A program made the position numbers and the translations under genes. 44,113 bases of DNA. It comes from Candidatus Binatus sp. (GTDB lineage Bacteria; Desulfobacterota; Binatia; Binatales; Binataceae). The notes beneath the pieces were generated by a model that was given only the letters and a program-made list of their open reading frames with translations, had not been told where the DNA came from and did not search any database. Shown piece by piece: positions 1-8,233 of the stretch (position 1 is its first letter; every line of letters begins with the position of its first letter). The DNA lies in NCBI RefSeq assembly GCF_030646925.1, contig NZ_JAUSKL010000065.1, forward strand, positions 1-44,113. Reading direction: 5' to 3'.

Positions 1-2
1 GG

Positions 3-197
3 CTGAATCCCGAGCACTTTCTCGATGAGGCGCTCGAACTTCACCTGGCGGCATCGCAGCTCGGTTCGCGCCGCAATGGCAATTCCCACGCCGGCGCGCC
101 AATCCGAAAAAAGGCAGCGAGCGCGGTTCGCACTTCCCGCGCAAGGACTAGCAAAATCCAGGATTCGCAGGAGGCCAGCGTCCCCACCCCGGCGTAA
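3..197 (+). CDS. C-terminal end of an unknown gene (cut by window edge)
   Basis: Frame 3 is open from the first base to a TAA at 195-197, giving 64 residues. The first part (LNPEHFLDEALELHLAASQL) looks like an ordinary acidic, helical protein tail; the rest is basic, Ser/Ala/Arg-rich and low in complexity. It ends 38 bases before the luciferase-like gene on the same strand, so the two may be co-transcribed. No domain can be recognised from this fragment. It could be a chance open frame, but the start of it reads like coding sequence. Confidence 0.4.
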   Translation: MNPEHFLDEALELHLAASQLGSRRNGNSHAGAPIRKKAASAVRTSRARTSKIQDSQEASVPTPA

Positions 198-235
198 GAG
201 CGACGGGAGTGCCACGACCGCAAAGGAGAAAGGTT

Positions 236-1534
236 ATGAAATTCACGTGGTTCCATTTGATGCCCTACCGGTTTCTGCCGGACGACTTCAAGGATAAGTA
301 TCATAGCGTGTGGGTCGATATCCCTCGCAATTTGTACGATCCAAAAGTCGGACATCGCCTCTACAACGACTACCTCGATCAGCTCGAGTATGCGGACCAG
401 ATGGGCTACGACGGCCTTGGGGTCAATGAGCATCATCAGAATGCGTACGGCATGATGCCCTCGCCCAACCTCATGGCAGCCGCGCTCACGCGGCGCACCC
501 GCAATGCCAACCTGGTGGTGCTCGGCAACTCGATCGCGCTGTACAATCCGCCGATTCGCGTCGCGGAGGAATTCGCGATGCTCGACGTGATCAGCGGCGG
601 ACGCCTGGTCGCGGGCTTCCCGGTCGGCACCTCGATGGACACCAACTTCTGCTACGGCGAGGTTCCCGCCACGCTGCGCGAGAAGTACTACGAGGCGCAC
701 GACTTGATCGTGAAGTCATGGACCGAGCCGGAGATGTTCTCTTTCAACGGCAAGTACACCAAGTTGCGTTACGTGAACCTGTGGCCCAAGCCGGTCCAGC
801 AGCCGCGTCCACCGATCTGGGTTCCGGGCGGCGGCTCGGTCGAGACCTACGACTTCTGCGCCGATCACGATTACCAGTACAGCTTCCTGTCGTTTTTCGG
901 TTACATCGCAGGCAAGAAGGTTTCCGATGGCTATTGGGAAGTGATGGCCAAAAAGGGCAAGGAACTCAATCCGTTCAGCCTCGGATTTGCGCAAACGGTC
1001 GCCGTCTCCGAAACCGACGAGCAGGCGGAGAAGGATTACTCTCCGCACATGGATTACTTCTACAACCGATGCCTGCACGTCTATAACGGCTTCGCCGACG
1101 CGCCCGGCTATCGCACGGTCAAGACCATCAAGGCGGGCATTCTCGGCCAGGTCGGCGAGCAGGCCGCGATTCGGCGCGAGGGCCTCAAGTGGCGCGACTT
1201 TGTCGAGCAGGGCTACATCATCGCGGGCTCGCCGAAGACCGTTCGCGAGCGCCTGCGCGAGGCGATGAAGTCGCTCAACTGCGGACATCTGATGCTGCTG
1301 ATGCAGCTCGGCTCGATGCCGCCGGAACTGGTGCGCAAGAACACCAGCCTGTTCGCAACCGAGGTCATGCCCTACCTGCGCGACTTATGGACCGACTTCG
1401 AGGACAAGTGGTCGCCCAAGCGGATGCCGCAAAATGAAATCGCGGTACCTGCGCCGGTTCATTTTCAGAAGGGTGAAGTCAACGGCGCAGCGCGCACGCC
1501 GGCAGTATCGGCAGAGGCACGAAGCGCGAAATGA
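236..1534 (+). CDS. Luciferase-like (LLM class) flavin-dependent monooxygenase
   Basis: This 432-residue protein has the look of the bacterial luciferase-like family, TIM-barrel enzymes that use reduced flavin and O2 to oxidise organic substrates in the cytosol. Supporting segments are an early MKFTWFHLMPYRF strand, a GVNEHHQNAYG segment typical of the family, LVVLGNSIALYNPPIRVAEEFAMLDVISGGRLVAGFPVGT, and a later WVPGGGSVETYDF stretch. The start at 236 is chosen because AAGGAGAAAGG lies just upstream; the open frame extends to 209 but without a ribosome site. The stop overlaps the next gene's start (ATGA), so the enzyme is translationally coupled to an alpha/beta hydrolase. Such a pair suits an oxidation followed by hydrolysis, but the substrate cannot be read from the sequence. 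Confidence 0.9.
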   Translation: MKFTWFHLMPYRFLPDDFKDKYHSVWVDIPRNLYDPKVGHRLYNDYLDQLEYADQMGYDGLGVNEHHQNAYGMMPSPNLMAAALTRRTRNANLVVLGNSIALYNPPIRVAEEFAMLDVISGGRLVAGFPVGTSMDTNFCYGEVPATLREKYYEAHDLIVKSWTEPEMFSFNGKYTKLRYVNLWPKPVQQPRPPIWVPGGGSVETYDFCADHDYQYSFLSFFGYIAGKKVSDGYWEVMAKKGKELNPFSLGFAQTVAVSETDEQAEKDYSPHMDYFYNRCLHVYNGFADAPGYRTVKTIKAGILGQVGEQAAIRREGLKWRDFVEQGYIIAGSPKTVRERLREAMKSLNCGHLMLLMQLGSMPPELVRKNTSLFATEVMPYLRDLWTDFEDKWSPKRMPQNEIAVPAPVHFQKGEVNGAARTPAVSAEARSAK

Positions 1535-2313
1535 ACACCACGCAGAAATTGCTAAACGGAAAATTCTCGCTCGAGATGCAGGTGTACGGGAGTGGCGCGC
1601 CGCTCCTGTTCATCCACGGCGCCGGGGGTCTAAACCCGGTCGAGCCGTTCCTCGAGGAGCTCGGCAAGGACTTCAAGGTTTACGCGCCGCAGTTCCCCGG
1701 CTACGGCGAATCGACCGGCAACGAATATATCGATGACGTCGCCGACGCGGTGCTCTTTTTTCACGAGCTGATGGACGAGCTGGGCATCCCCGAGGCCAAC
1801 ATCATGGGCCATTCGATGGGCGGGATGCTCGCGGCGGAAGTAGCGGCGTTCGACGTGCATCGCGCCAAGAAGCTGGTGCTGGTCTGTCCGGCCGGTTTCT
1901 GGATCGACGAGACGCCGATCCCTGATTTCTTCGCTGCGCAACTCGATGAGATCGCGGGGCTGTTGTTCCACGATCCCAAATCGCCGGCCGCGCAGATGAT
2001 GACCGCCATTCCGAGCGACTTCAAGGCGCTCGAAACGATGTACGTCGAGCGGGTCAAACGTCTCGCGACGGCGAGCAAGTTCCTGTGGCCGATTCCCGAT
2101 CGCGGACTCAAGAAGCGCGCGTATCGGATCAAGGCCCCGACGCTCTTGCTCTGGGGCGACGACGACAAGCTGATCCCGGCGGTGTACGCGAAGGAATTTA
2201 CGAGCCGCATCAAGAACAGCAGGGTCGAGATGATCAAAGACGCCGGCCATATGATCATGTACGAGCAGCAGGCGCCGTTCGTCGCGGCGGTGAAGAAATT
2301 CTTGAAGGGCTGA
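1531..2313 (+). CDS. Alpha/beta hydrolase
   Basis: A 260-residue alpha/beta-hydrolase fold protein. The oxyanion segment FIHGAGG is at 28-34, the nucleophile elbow GHSMGG puts Ser at about residue 95, the acid lies in LLWGDDDKLIP, and the catalytic His is in DAGHMIMYEQ near the C-terminus, so the triad is complete. Length fits the meta-cleavage hydrolase/esterase group. The start codon overlaps the stop of the flavin monooxygenase, and a hairpin terminator follows at 2340-2376, so these two genes end one transcription unit. It probably hydrolyses an ester or a C-C bond in the product of the neighbouring monooxygenase; that is inference. No signal peptide. Confidence 0.9.
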   Translation: MNTTQKLLNGKFSLEMQVYGSGAPLLFIHGAGGLNPVEPFLEELGKDFKVYAPQFPGYGESTGNEYIDDVADAVLFFHELMDELGIPEANIMGHSMGGMLAAEVAAFDVHRAKKLVLVCPAGFWIDETPIPDFFAAQLDEIAGLLFHDPKSPAAQMMTAIPSDFKALETMYVERVKRLATASKFLWPIPDRGLKKRAYRIKAPTLLLWGDDDKLIPAVYAKEFTSRIKNSRVEMIKDAGHMIMYEQQAPFVAAVKKFLKG

Positions 2314-2339
2314 ATCGATCGAATAACTGAATGAGTCGA

Positions 2340-2376
2340 AAACGGCCGCGGTGACTTGAGCGCATCGCGGCCGTTT
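2340..2376 (+). terminator. Hairpin terminator after the alpha/beta hydrolase gene
   Basis: AAACGGCCGCG at 2340-2350 pairs perfectly with CGCGGCCGTTT at 2366-2376 around a 15-base loop. The A run on the left and T run on the right could let it work in both directions, although the T tract is short. Confidence 0.65.
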
Positions 2377-2396
2377 CGCGTACGGCATAAACACAG

Positions 2397-2867
2397 ATGC
2401 GCGCGCTATTGAAAATCTATCTGGCGGGTCCGCTGTTCACGATTGCGGAGCGTCGCTTCAATCGCGAACTCACGCGCGAAATCGGCGCCGCGCTCCCGCG
2501 ATGCGAAGTGATTCTGCCGCAACTGCGCGCTGGAAAGTACATCGTTGATGGCAAGATGGATTTCGACGCGATCGTGCGCGACTGTATCGAGCAGATCGAT
2601 CACGCTGACGCTGTAATTGCGATGCTCGACGGCAGCGATTCGGATTCCGGCACGGCGTGGGAATGCGGCTACGCGCACGCGCGCGATAAACCAATCATTG
2701 GAGTAAGGACCGATTTGCGCGGCTCCGAAGATGACGGCCTCAACGCGATGCTGCGGCGCACGTGTCGCGTGGTGATCGCGTTTCCCGCGACGCGCGAAAA
2801 AATCAGGCCGCTCGCGCGCGAAATCGTCGGCGCGATCTCGCGAGTCTTCGAAACAAAAACGCACTGA
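2397..2867 (+). CDS. Nucleoside 2-deoxyribosyltransferase family protein
   Basis: A 156-residue protein. The N-terminal IYLAGPLFTIAE and the central LDGSDSDSGTAWECGYA segment are hallmarks of the nucleoside 2-deoxyribosyltransferase family, which moves or hydrolyses deoxyribose on nucleosides. Glu89 in the SGTAWE segment aligns with the catalytic nucleophile, and the paired acids around 79-83 fit the substrate loop. Length matches the family (about 150 residues). It stands between a terminator and a small membrane-protein gene, so context gives no hint. Nucleobase exchange versus simple hydrolysis cannot be told apart here. Confidence 0.85.
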   Translation: MRALLKIYLAGPLFTIAERRFNRELTREIGAALPRCEVILPQLRAGKYIVDGKMDFDAIVRDCIEQIDHADAVIAMLDGSDSDSGTAWECGYAHARDKPIIGVRTDLRGSEDDGLNAMLRRTCRVVIAFPATREKIRPLAREIVGAISRVFETKTH

Positions 2868-2913
2868 CAAAACGCTCTTGCGGGTATGCCAATGTCCGAT
2901 TAGCGTCTCGCGC

Positions 2914-3342
2914 ATGGACAAGATCACGTCGAATACCGCGGTGCGCGGATGGTTCCTCACGGTGATGGCGGTGCTGTTCGTGGTGCTCGCGGTGTCGAAC
3001 TTCACCAAGGCGATCCAGTACAAAAATAATCCCGCAGTCGGCGGATTGGTGGTGTTTGGCTACAAGCTGCAAGGCGTGGGCATCAACGCCGTCGCGGGAC
3101 CGCTGTTCGGACTGATTTTACTCGCGTACGCGTTCGGCCTGTGGCGGATGCGCCCGTGGGTGATTCCGCTTTCGGTGATCTACGCGTTCTACGTTCCTTA
3201 CAATCTCGTGCTGTTCTGGTTTCTGCACACTGACGCTCGCCCGAGCGTCCAGTTTATCGTGCAGTACCTGGCGATTGCGCTGACCGGCTCGGTCGGCACC
3301 GCGCTCTACGTCGCCTTTCATAAGGATCGATTTCAGAATTGA
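2914..3342 (+). CDS. Four-helix integral membrane protein, unknown
   Basis: A 142-residue hydrophobic protein with four likely membrane segments at about 10-32, 52-77, 80-103 and 114-136. The start at 2914 (MDKITSNTAV) is preferred over the frame opening at 2878, because the first twelve residues of the longer form look like non-coding sequence. No catalytic or metal-binding motif is visible. It overlaps the alternative TTG start of the following PaaK-like gene, suggesting coupling. I do not recognise the family. Confidence 0.7.
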   Translation: MDKITSNTAVRGWFLTVMAVLFVVLAVSNFTKAIQYKNNPAVGGLVVFGYKLQGVGINAVAGPLFGLILLAYAFGLWRMRPWVIPLSVIYAFYVPYNLVLFWFLHTDARPSVQFIVQYLAIALTGSVGTALYVAFHKDRFQN

Positions 3343-3350
3343 TTGCGCGG

Positions 3351-4817
3351 ATGCCGAGCCGAAAGATCAAGCGAGCGCAGAAATCGATTCCGCGCGCGAC
3401 GAAACTCTCCGCGCGCGAGCGATGGCTCGCGGTCCTCGCCAAATTTACGCTCAACATGGAAGCGCCCGCGAGCAAGCGTTACTGGGCGCCCGATTTCGAA
3501 TGCGCGTCGCACGACCGCATCGGCGACATTCAGAATGAAAAGCTCGCCGCGATGATTCCCTATCTCTACGAGCACAGTCCCTTCTATCGCGCGAAATTCA
3601 AGGCCGCGCGCCTCCGACCCAAGGACATCGCAAGTGCCGACGACCTCGCCAAATTTCCCGTCACTACCAAAGACGAGATGGCGCGTGACGTCACCGCGCA
3701 TCGCCCGTGGGGCACTTACACGCCGATCGACGATCGCCGCTGGCGCGGTCACGGATGGATGGTGTTCTCGACTTCGGGCACCACCGCGACACCGCGATCG
3801 TTTCGCTACACCAGTTTCGATCGCGAGCTGTGGGCCAGGACCAGCGCCCGCGCGCTCTATGCGATGGGCGTGCGGGCCGGCGACAGCGCGCTCACCTGCA
3901 CCAACTACAATCCGCACGTATTCTTCTGGTCGCTGCATCACGCGCTCAATCTGATGAATGTCACCGTGATTCCCGGCGGCGTACCAACCGAACGCCGAAT
4001 CCAGATGATCGATCTGTACCGCCCTACCCTGCTGGTCGCGACGCCGTCGTATTCGTTGCATCTGGCAAACTCGATGCGGCAAGCGGGATTCGATCCGGTC
4101 GCCAGCTCGATCGCAAAAGTGATTTGCGGCGGCGAGCCGGCCTCGGGAGTTTCCTCGACGCGCGCTCGGATCGAGCAGGCCTGGAACGCCGAACTCCACG
4201 ACGTTTATGGATGCACGGAAGCGATTCCGGCGGGATGGGCTTTCACCTGCCGCGAAGGTCTCGCGCGCGACCCCGTCTCGACGCACGTGCAGGAGGATTT
4301 ACAAATCTGGGAACTGGTCGACCCCGATACTTTCGAGCCGGTGGCGCCCGGCGGACGCGGTCTGACCGTCGTAACCAATCTCAACTCCGAAGGCTCGCCC
4401 CAACTTCGTTTCCTGGTGGGCGATTTCGCGACGTTCGATTATGGCAAATGCGTCTGCGGCCGCACGTTCGCGCGCGCGATCGGCGGCTTCAACGGACGCG
4501 CCGACGACATGCTGAATATCCGCGGCCTCAAACTGTTTCCGAGCGTGGTCGAGGAGATCGTCCGCGGCTTCGATCACTTCGGCAACGAATTTCAGATCGT
4601 GCTTGAGACTGAAGGCGTGATGGACAGTTTCACGATCGTGGTCGAGTTGCGCGACGCGGCGGATGAATCGCTGCAAGCGCGCTTGTCGGCCGAACTCGAG
4701 GCGGCCGTGATCCGCCAGTGCGAACTGCGCCCGCGAGTCAGCGTCGTGGCGCCGGGCACCCTGCCGCCGACCGAATTCAAGGCGCGCCGCGTGATCGATC
4801 GGCGGCGCGCGCTCTGA
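3351..4817 (+). CDS. PaaK-like phenylacetate-CoA ligase family adenylate-forming enzyme
   Basis: A 488-residue adenylate-forming enzyme of the phenylacetate-CoA ligase type. It has the P-loop-like FSTSGTTATPRSFRYT (about residue 140), VICGGEPASG and VYGCTEAIPAG segments in the middle, and a C-terminal GRADDMLNIRGLKLFPSVVEEI stretch characteristic of PaaK proteins. The reaction should be ATP-dependent activation of an aromatic or other acid to its CoA thioester in the cytosol. The start is taken as ATG 3351; a TTG at 3339 would overlap the previous gene's stop and is possible. N-terminal residues are strongly basic. The acid is not known; the nearby monooxygenase, hydrolase and GST genes suggest breakdown of organic compounds. 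Confidence 0.85.
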   Translation: MPSRKIKRAQKSIPRATKLSARERWLAVLAKFTLNMEAPASKRYWAPDFECASHDRIGDIQNEKLAAMIPYLYEHSPFYRAKFKAARLRPKDIASADDLAKFPVTTKDEMARDVTAHRPWGTYTPIDDRRWRGHGWMVFSTSGTTATPRSFRYTSFDRELWARTSARALYAMGVRAGDSALTCTNYNPHVFFWSLHHALNLMNVTVIPGGVPTERRIQMIDLYRPTLLVATPSYSLHLANSMRQAGFDPVASSIAKVICGGEPASGVSSTRARIEQAWNAELHDVYGCTEAIPAGWAFTCREGLARDPVSTHVQEDLQIWELVDPDTFEPVAPGGRGLTVVTNLNSEGSPQLRFLVGDFATFDYGKCVCGRTFARAIGGFNGRADDMLNIRGLKLFPSVVEEIVRGFDHFGNEFQIVLETEGVMDSFTIVVELRDAADESLQARLSAELEAAVIRQCELRPRVSVVAPGTLPPTEFKARRVIDRRRAL

Positions 4818-4848
4818 CATTTTCCAGCTTGACTGATTCCGAGGCTCG

Positions 4849-4875
4849 GTTTTAAATTGCAACTACTATGAAAAT
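4849..4875 (+). repeat. Direct repeat, copy 1, at the start of the first GST gene
   Basis: A 27-base stretch running from 19 bases before the start codon into codon 3 is identical to 5580-5606 ahead of the second GST gene. It shows that the duplication that made the GST pair included the untranslated leader. Confidence 0.85.
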
Positions 4876-5478
4876 CTACGATTTCGTTCTTGCCCCGAAT
4901 CCGCGGCGCCTTCGAATCTTCCTCGCGGAAAAGCAATCAAAATTCCCAACGAACAGATCAACATTCTGGAGGGAAAAAATCGCACGCCCGAATTTCTCGC
5001 CAAGAACCCCGCCGGCGGTCTGCCGGTGCTCGAACTCGACGACGGCTCGCACCTCGCGGAGTCGGTCGCGATTTGCCGCTACTTCGAGGGGCTGCATCCC
5101 GAGCCGAATCTGATGGGCAAGGATCTGCGCGAACAGGCCGAGATTGAAATGTGGAATCGCCGGATGGAGTTGAACCTGTTCGGCCCCGTCACGCGCGCAT
5201 TCCAGCATACGAATCCGCTGTTCAAGGGCCGGCTGCAGCAGTTTGCGGAATTCGGAGCGAATCAACTCGAAGCGGCCACGCAGCAACTGAAATGGCTGGA
5301 CGCGCAAATCGGCAGCAAACCGTTCATCGCGGGCAACCGCTACACGATTGCGGATATCACCGCGCTGGTCGCGATCGATTTTGGCACGCAGATGGCCGGC
5401 CTTAAGGTCGATCCCGCGCTCAAGAATCTCAACCGATGGCATCAGTCGGTCTCGAGCCGTCCGAGCGCCAAAGCTTAA
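4868..5478 (+). pseudogene. Glutathione S-transferase, frameshifted (GST copy 1)
   Basis: This copy matches the intact GST at 5599 along its length but changes frame near 4933. The first part reads MKIYDFVLAPNPRRLRIFLAEK in frame 2. After the change the reading continues as IKIPNEQINILEGKN, then GGLPVLELDDGSHLAESVAICRYFEG and a full helical C-terminal domain ending RWHQSVSSRPSAKA at 5478. The span is 611 bases; restoring one base (probably a G in the AAAAG run) gives 612, i.e. 203 residues, against 202 in the paralogue. The remaining sequence has no other stop or shift, so the lesion is recent or is a sequencing/assembly error. If real, the product is truncated in the thioredoxin-like domain. 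Confidence 0.8.
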
Positions 5479-5579
5479 GTCTCCCGCGCAGCAACGCGCC
5501 TTGCTCTCTCGATCGAACACCCGCGAGGGCACGGCGTTGTCTTTCGACAAATCGCGACGGTTGACGTCGCCAGCTCACA

Positions 5580-5606
5580 GTTTTAAATTGCAACTACTAT
5601 GAAAAT
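5580..5606 (+). repeat. Direct repeat, copy 2, at the start of the second GST gene
   Basis: Identical over 27 bases to 4849-4875, covering the leader, start codon and first codons of the GST gene. The AT-rich TTTTAAATTGC leader stands out from its GC-rich surroundings. Confidence 0.85.
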
Positions 5607-6207
5607 TTACGATTTCACCCAGGCTCCCAATCCACGCCGCGTGCGAATTTTCCTCGCGGAAAAAGGCATCACCGTTCCCCTCGAACAGGTCAATCTCGCG
5701 ACCGCCGACAATCGCAAGCCCGAGTTCCTCAAGATAAATCCGATGGGCGGACTGCCGGTGCTCGAACTCGACGACGGCACCCATATCGCCGAGTCAGTCG
5801 CAATCTGCCGCTACTTCGAGGAGATCAAGCCAGAGCCGCGGCTGCTCGGCGTCGATGCGAAGGACAAGGCGATGGTCGAGATGTGGAATCGCCGGATGGA
5901 ACTCGAGGTGCTCAGCATGACCGCAGGTGCGTTCCGCAATACCAGCGATTTTTTCAAGGGCCGCATCCCGCAGGTCAAGGAGTATGGCGAGGTTTGCCGC
6001 AACGCCGCGCTGAAGCGGCTTGAATGGCTCGACACGGAACTGGCAAATCGGCAGTTCATCGCGGGCGATCGCTATACGATCGCCGACATCACCGCGATGG
6101 TCGGGATCGATTTCGGCCGCACGACCGGAATCAAGATCGCGGAGAACCAGAAGAATCTCGCGCGATGGCATCAGGCGGTATCGAGTCGCCCGAGCGCCAA
6201 AGCATAG
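5599..6207 (+). CDS. Glutathione S-transferase (GST copy 2)
   Basis: A 202-residue cytosolic GST. The N-terminal thioredoxin-like half contains PNPRRVRIFLAEKGI, the cis-Pro segment GGLPVLELDDG and the glutathione-contacting ESVAICRYFE. The C-terminal all-helical half ends in the FIAGDRYTIADITAMVGIDF segment typical of the family, with the N-capping/hydrophobic-staple region TIADI. It should conjugate glutathione, or an equivalent thiol, to electrophiles, or act in isomerisation or dehalogenation. It is the intact member of a tandem duplication and is followed by a likely terminator at 6234. Substrate unknown. Confidence 0.92.
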   Translation: MKIYDFTQAPNPRRVRIFLAEKGITVPLEQVNLATADNRKPEFLKINPMGGLPVLELDDGTHIAESVAICRYFEEIKPEPRLLGVDAKDKAMVEMWNRRMELEVLSMTAGAFRNTSDFFKGRIPQVKEYGEVCRNAALKRLEWLDTELANRQFIAGDRYTIADITAMVGIDFGRTTGIKIAENQKNLARWHQAVSSRPSAKA

Positions 6208-6233
6208 CAGTCAAATTTCGGAGATCATTTCGA

Positions 6234-6262
6234 GGGGCGTCCGGATCAATCGCCCTTTTTTT
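6234..6262 (+). terminator. Likely intrinsic terminator after the GST pair
   Basis: A short GC stem (GGGCG at 6235-6239 with CGCCC at 6251-6255) is followed by seven T residues. It sits between the GST stop and the convergent DUF420 gene, whose stop lies in the T tract. Confidence 0.5.
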
Positions 6263-6737
6263 ATCGAGCGGCGGCTTCCGCGACCGCAGGCGCAGCCGGC
6301 GAATAGATCGGCGTATAGATTCGATAGAGCATGAAATAAATCACGACGCCGGTCACCGAGACGTACATCCAGAGCGGCCAGGTCCATCGCGCGATTCGGC
6401 GATGACTCTGGAAGCGGCTACGCAGCGCGAAGTACACCGTCGTGATTGCAAGCGGGACGATTACACCGGCGAGAATCACGTGCGGGATGAGAATCGCGAA
6501 GTACACCGCGCGAATCCATCCCACGCCGCTGAAGCGGACGTTGCCGACTTCGTAATGATAAAGCAGATATGACGCGAGAAACGCGGTTGAGAAGATCATC
6601 GCGCTGATCATGCAGGCGCGATGCGCCGCGACGCGCTTTTGCCGGATGAACACGTAGCCCGCGAGCAGCAACGTCGTCGCGCATCCGTTGAGGATGGCGT
6701 TCAGCGGAGCGAGCGCGTGATACGAATTAATCGGCAC
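6261..6737 (-). CDS. DUF420 membrane protein of the cytochrome oxidase operon
   Basis: A 158-residue membrane protein with four to five hydrophobic segments and conserved-looking histidines (YHALAPLNAILNG at the start, RAHRACM-type loop, LYHYEVG, IPHVILAG). This matches the DUF420 family, which is repeatedly linked to heme-copper oxidase operons and includes proteins needed for oxidase maturation in Firmicutes. It is the last gene of the oxidase operon, 65 bases after coxIV. The role is probably oxidase assembly or cofactor insertion, but the exact function is inferred from family and context. Confidence 0.8.
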   Translation of the reverse strand: MPINSYHALAPLNAILNGCATTLLLAGYVFIRQKRVAAHRACMISAMIFSTAFLASYLLYHYEVGNVRFSGVGWIRAVYFAILIPHVILAGVIVPLAITTVYFALRSRFQSHRRIARWTWPLWMYVSVTGVVIYFMLYRIYTPIYSPAAPAVAEAAAR

Positions 6738-6802
6738 TCACCTCGAATCGGAGCCCGCCGTTCTTCGCGATAACCAACGTGAACTTGCCCGATCGATTGC
6801 GC

Positions 6803-7207
6803 CTACGAGCCGTTGGCGCCGGGAGGAAGCTGCTCGGCAGGCGGCGCGACGGCCTCTCCGCTGACCGGCGCTTTAATCTTGTGATCGAAGCGCGTCCACA
6901 TGCGCGTCGTCAGATCGGGCAGCAGCATGAAGCAGAGAAAGACGAGCAGCACTACCGGGGTTATTGCGATGATCCACAGCCCGCGCCGCTCCATCGCGAG
7001 ATGCATAAAATACATCGCGACGATGACGGCCTTCGCCCACGCGAGCGCGATCAACAGGCCGACCCGCAGTACCTGCGGCAGGCTCATCGCATACACTACC
7101 AGCTCGATCCCGGTAAGAATCGAGAGGTAGATAAAGACCGCGATGTAATTGGTCTCATGGTCCTCGGTGTGAACCAGGTTGGATGAAACTGCAGCTTGCG
7201 TCGTCAT
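6803..7207 (-). CDS. Cytochrome c oxidase subunit IV (prokaryotic type)
   Basis: A 134-residue protein with three membrane helices at about 20-42, 48-70 and 76-97 (NYIAVFIYLSILTGIELVVY, VGLLIALAWAKAVIVAMYFMH, LWIIAITPVVLLVFLCFMLL). The WAKAVIVAMYFMHL segment is typical of the bacterial Cox IV/CyoD-like family. It is a small accessory subunit that stabilises the oxidase core in the inner membrane. Its place directly after subunit III matches the usual order. The C-terminal tail is Ala/Pro-rich and probably exposed. Confidence 0.85.
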   Translation of the reverse strand: MTTQAAVSSNLVHTEDHETNYIAVFIYLSILTGIELVVYAMSLPQVLRVGLLIALAWAKAVIVAMYFMHLAMERRGLWIIAITPVVLLVFLCFMLLPDLTTRMWTRFDHKIKAPVSGEAVAPPAEQLPPGANGS

Positions 7208-7250
7208 GGCTTAAAGCTTGTCCCCACTCAAATCTTTCGAATGTGATTGC

Positions 7251-7874
7251 TCAAATCAGATAGATGAACGTGAAAATCAGGATCCAGACTAAATCGACGA
7301 AGTGCCAGTAGAGTCCTGCGATTTCGACCAAGCCCGATTTGGCTGGCGTGAGCTTGCCGGTGGCTCCGCGAATAAGGAGCACGCTGTTGTACACTACCCC
7401 GCCGAACACGTGGCAGCCGTGGAAACCGGTCAGGATGAAGAAGGTCGCATCGAACAAGTCGCGCTTGATCGACATCCCTTTCTCGCCGAGCAGGTGATGC
7501 CACTCGAAGGCCTGCATGCCGAGGAAGATCACGCCGCCCAGCACCGTCAGCGCCATGAAATTCTTGAACTTCGACATGTTGCCGTGCTGGATGCCTGACA
7601 GCGCCTCGACCATCGTGACGCTCGAGCAAATAAGGATGAACGTCATGACAGCAGTGGTCGTTATGCCCAAGTACTCGGCGGGCGAAGGCCAGTTCGGATT
7701 GCCGATCCGCAGCGCGCCGTAGGCGGCGATCGCGGCGCCGAAGGTCATCGCGTCGGCGGCCAAAAAGATCCACATTCCGAGCTTGCCGGAATTATCGGGG
7801 GTAAGGGACGGCTCAAACTGGTCGATCTGAAGGGTTTCGCGGCCGTGGGTTTCTATTGCAGCAACCTCGCTCAT
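7251..7874 (-). CDS. ctaE: Cytochrome c oxidase subunit III (canonical copy)
   Basis: A 207-residue subunit III with five membrane helices. Typical segments are GKLGMWIFLAADAMTFGA, MQAFEWHHL, FHGCHVFGGVVYN and the C-terminal VEIAGLYWHFVDLVWILIF. This subunit caps the catalytic core and protects it from turnover inactivation. It is the shorter bacterial form, lacking the first two helices of the mitochondrial protein. A second, more divergent subunit III is encoded two genes upstream at 8234, so the operon carries a pair. Confidence 0.9.
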   Translation of the reverse strand: MSEVAAIETHGRETLQIDQFEPSLTPDNSGKLGMWIFLAADAMTFGAAIAAYGALRIGNPNWPSPAEYLGITTTAVMTFILICSSVTMVEALSGIQHGNMSKFKNFMALTVLGGVIFLGMQAFEWHHLLGEKGMSIKRDLFDATFFILTGFHGCHVFGGVVYNSVLLIRGATGKLTPAKSGLVEIAGLYWHFVDLVWILIFTFIYLI

Positions 7875-7947
7875 CTCTATCCTCTTGCAATCATATGGCT
7901 ATAGTCAGTGCGTATATATCAAGACTACCGGTAAATAGTCACTTCGA

Positions 7948-8208
7948 TCAGCGCTGGCCGGCTTCCGGACGACTCCGCTCTTCGCTGCGCCGCGCCCGCC
8001 GGTAAACCAGGTAGGTAATCCCGCCGACCGCAGCGAATGAAACGTATGGCGACGCGAGCATGAAGAGCACGCTCGAGTTGTAGGCGTGACCGGCAGGATC
8101 GTTGGGCGAGAGACCGCACATCGCACACGCATTGGCGATCTGCGGCGCCGCGGCAACGATCGCGCCTGCCAACATCGCCGCGAGACTCCTGAAGTTCGGA
8201 TTTTTCAT
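7948..8208 (-). CDS. Small exported membrane protein with a CAMCG motif
   Basis: An 86-residue protein: a signal-like hydrophobic segment (about 8-26), then NACAMCGLSPNDPAGHAYN right after the likely cleavage or membrane exit, a second hydrophobic segment (about 45-68) and a basic tail (YRRARR). The two Cys spaced CxxC and the following His would face the periplasm. Its position between two subunit III genes suggests work on the oxidase, for example copper handling for CuA or CuB. That is inference; I know no characterised homologue. The close fit within the operon (25 bases to the next gene upstream) supports it as a real gene. Confidence 0.75.
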   Translation of the reverse strand: MKNPNFRSLAAMLAGAIVAAAPQIANACAMCGLSPNDPAGHAYNSSVLFMLASPYVSFAAVGGITYLVYRRARRSEERSRPEAGQR

Positions 8209-8233
8209 CCTGCGATCTCCTCTCGACGCATCA

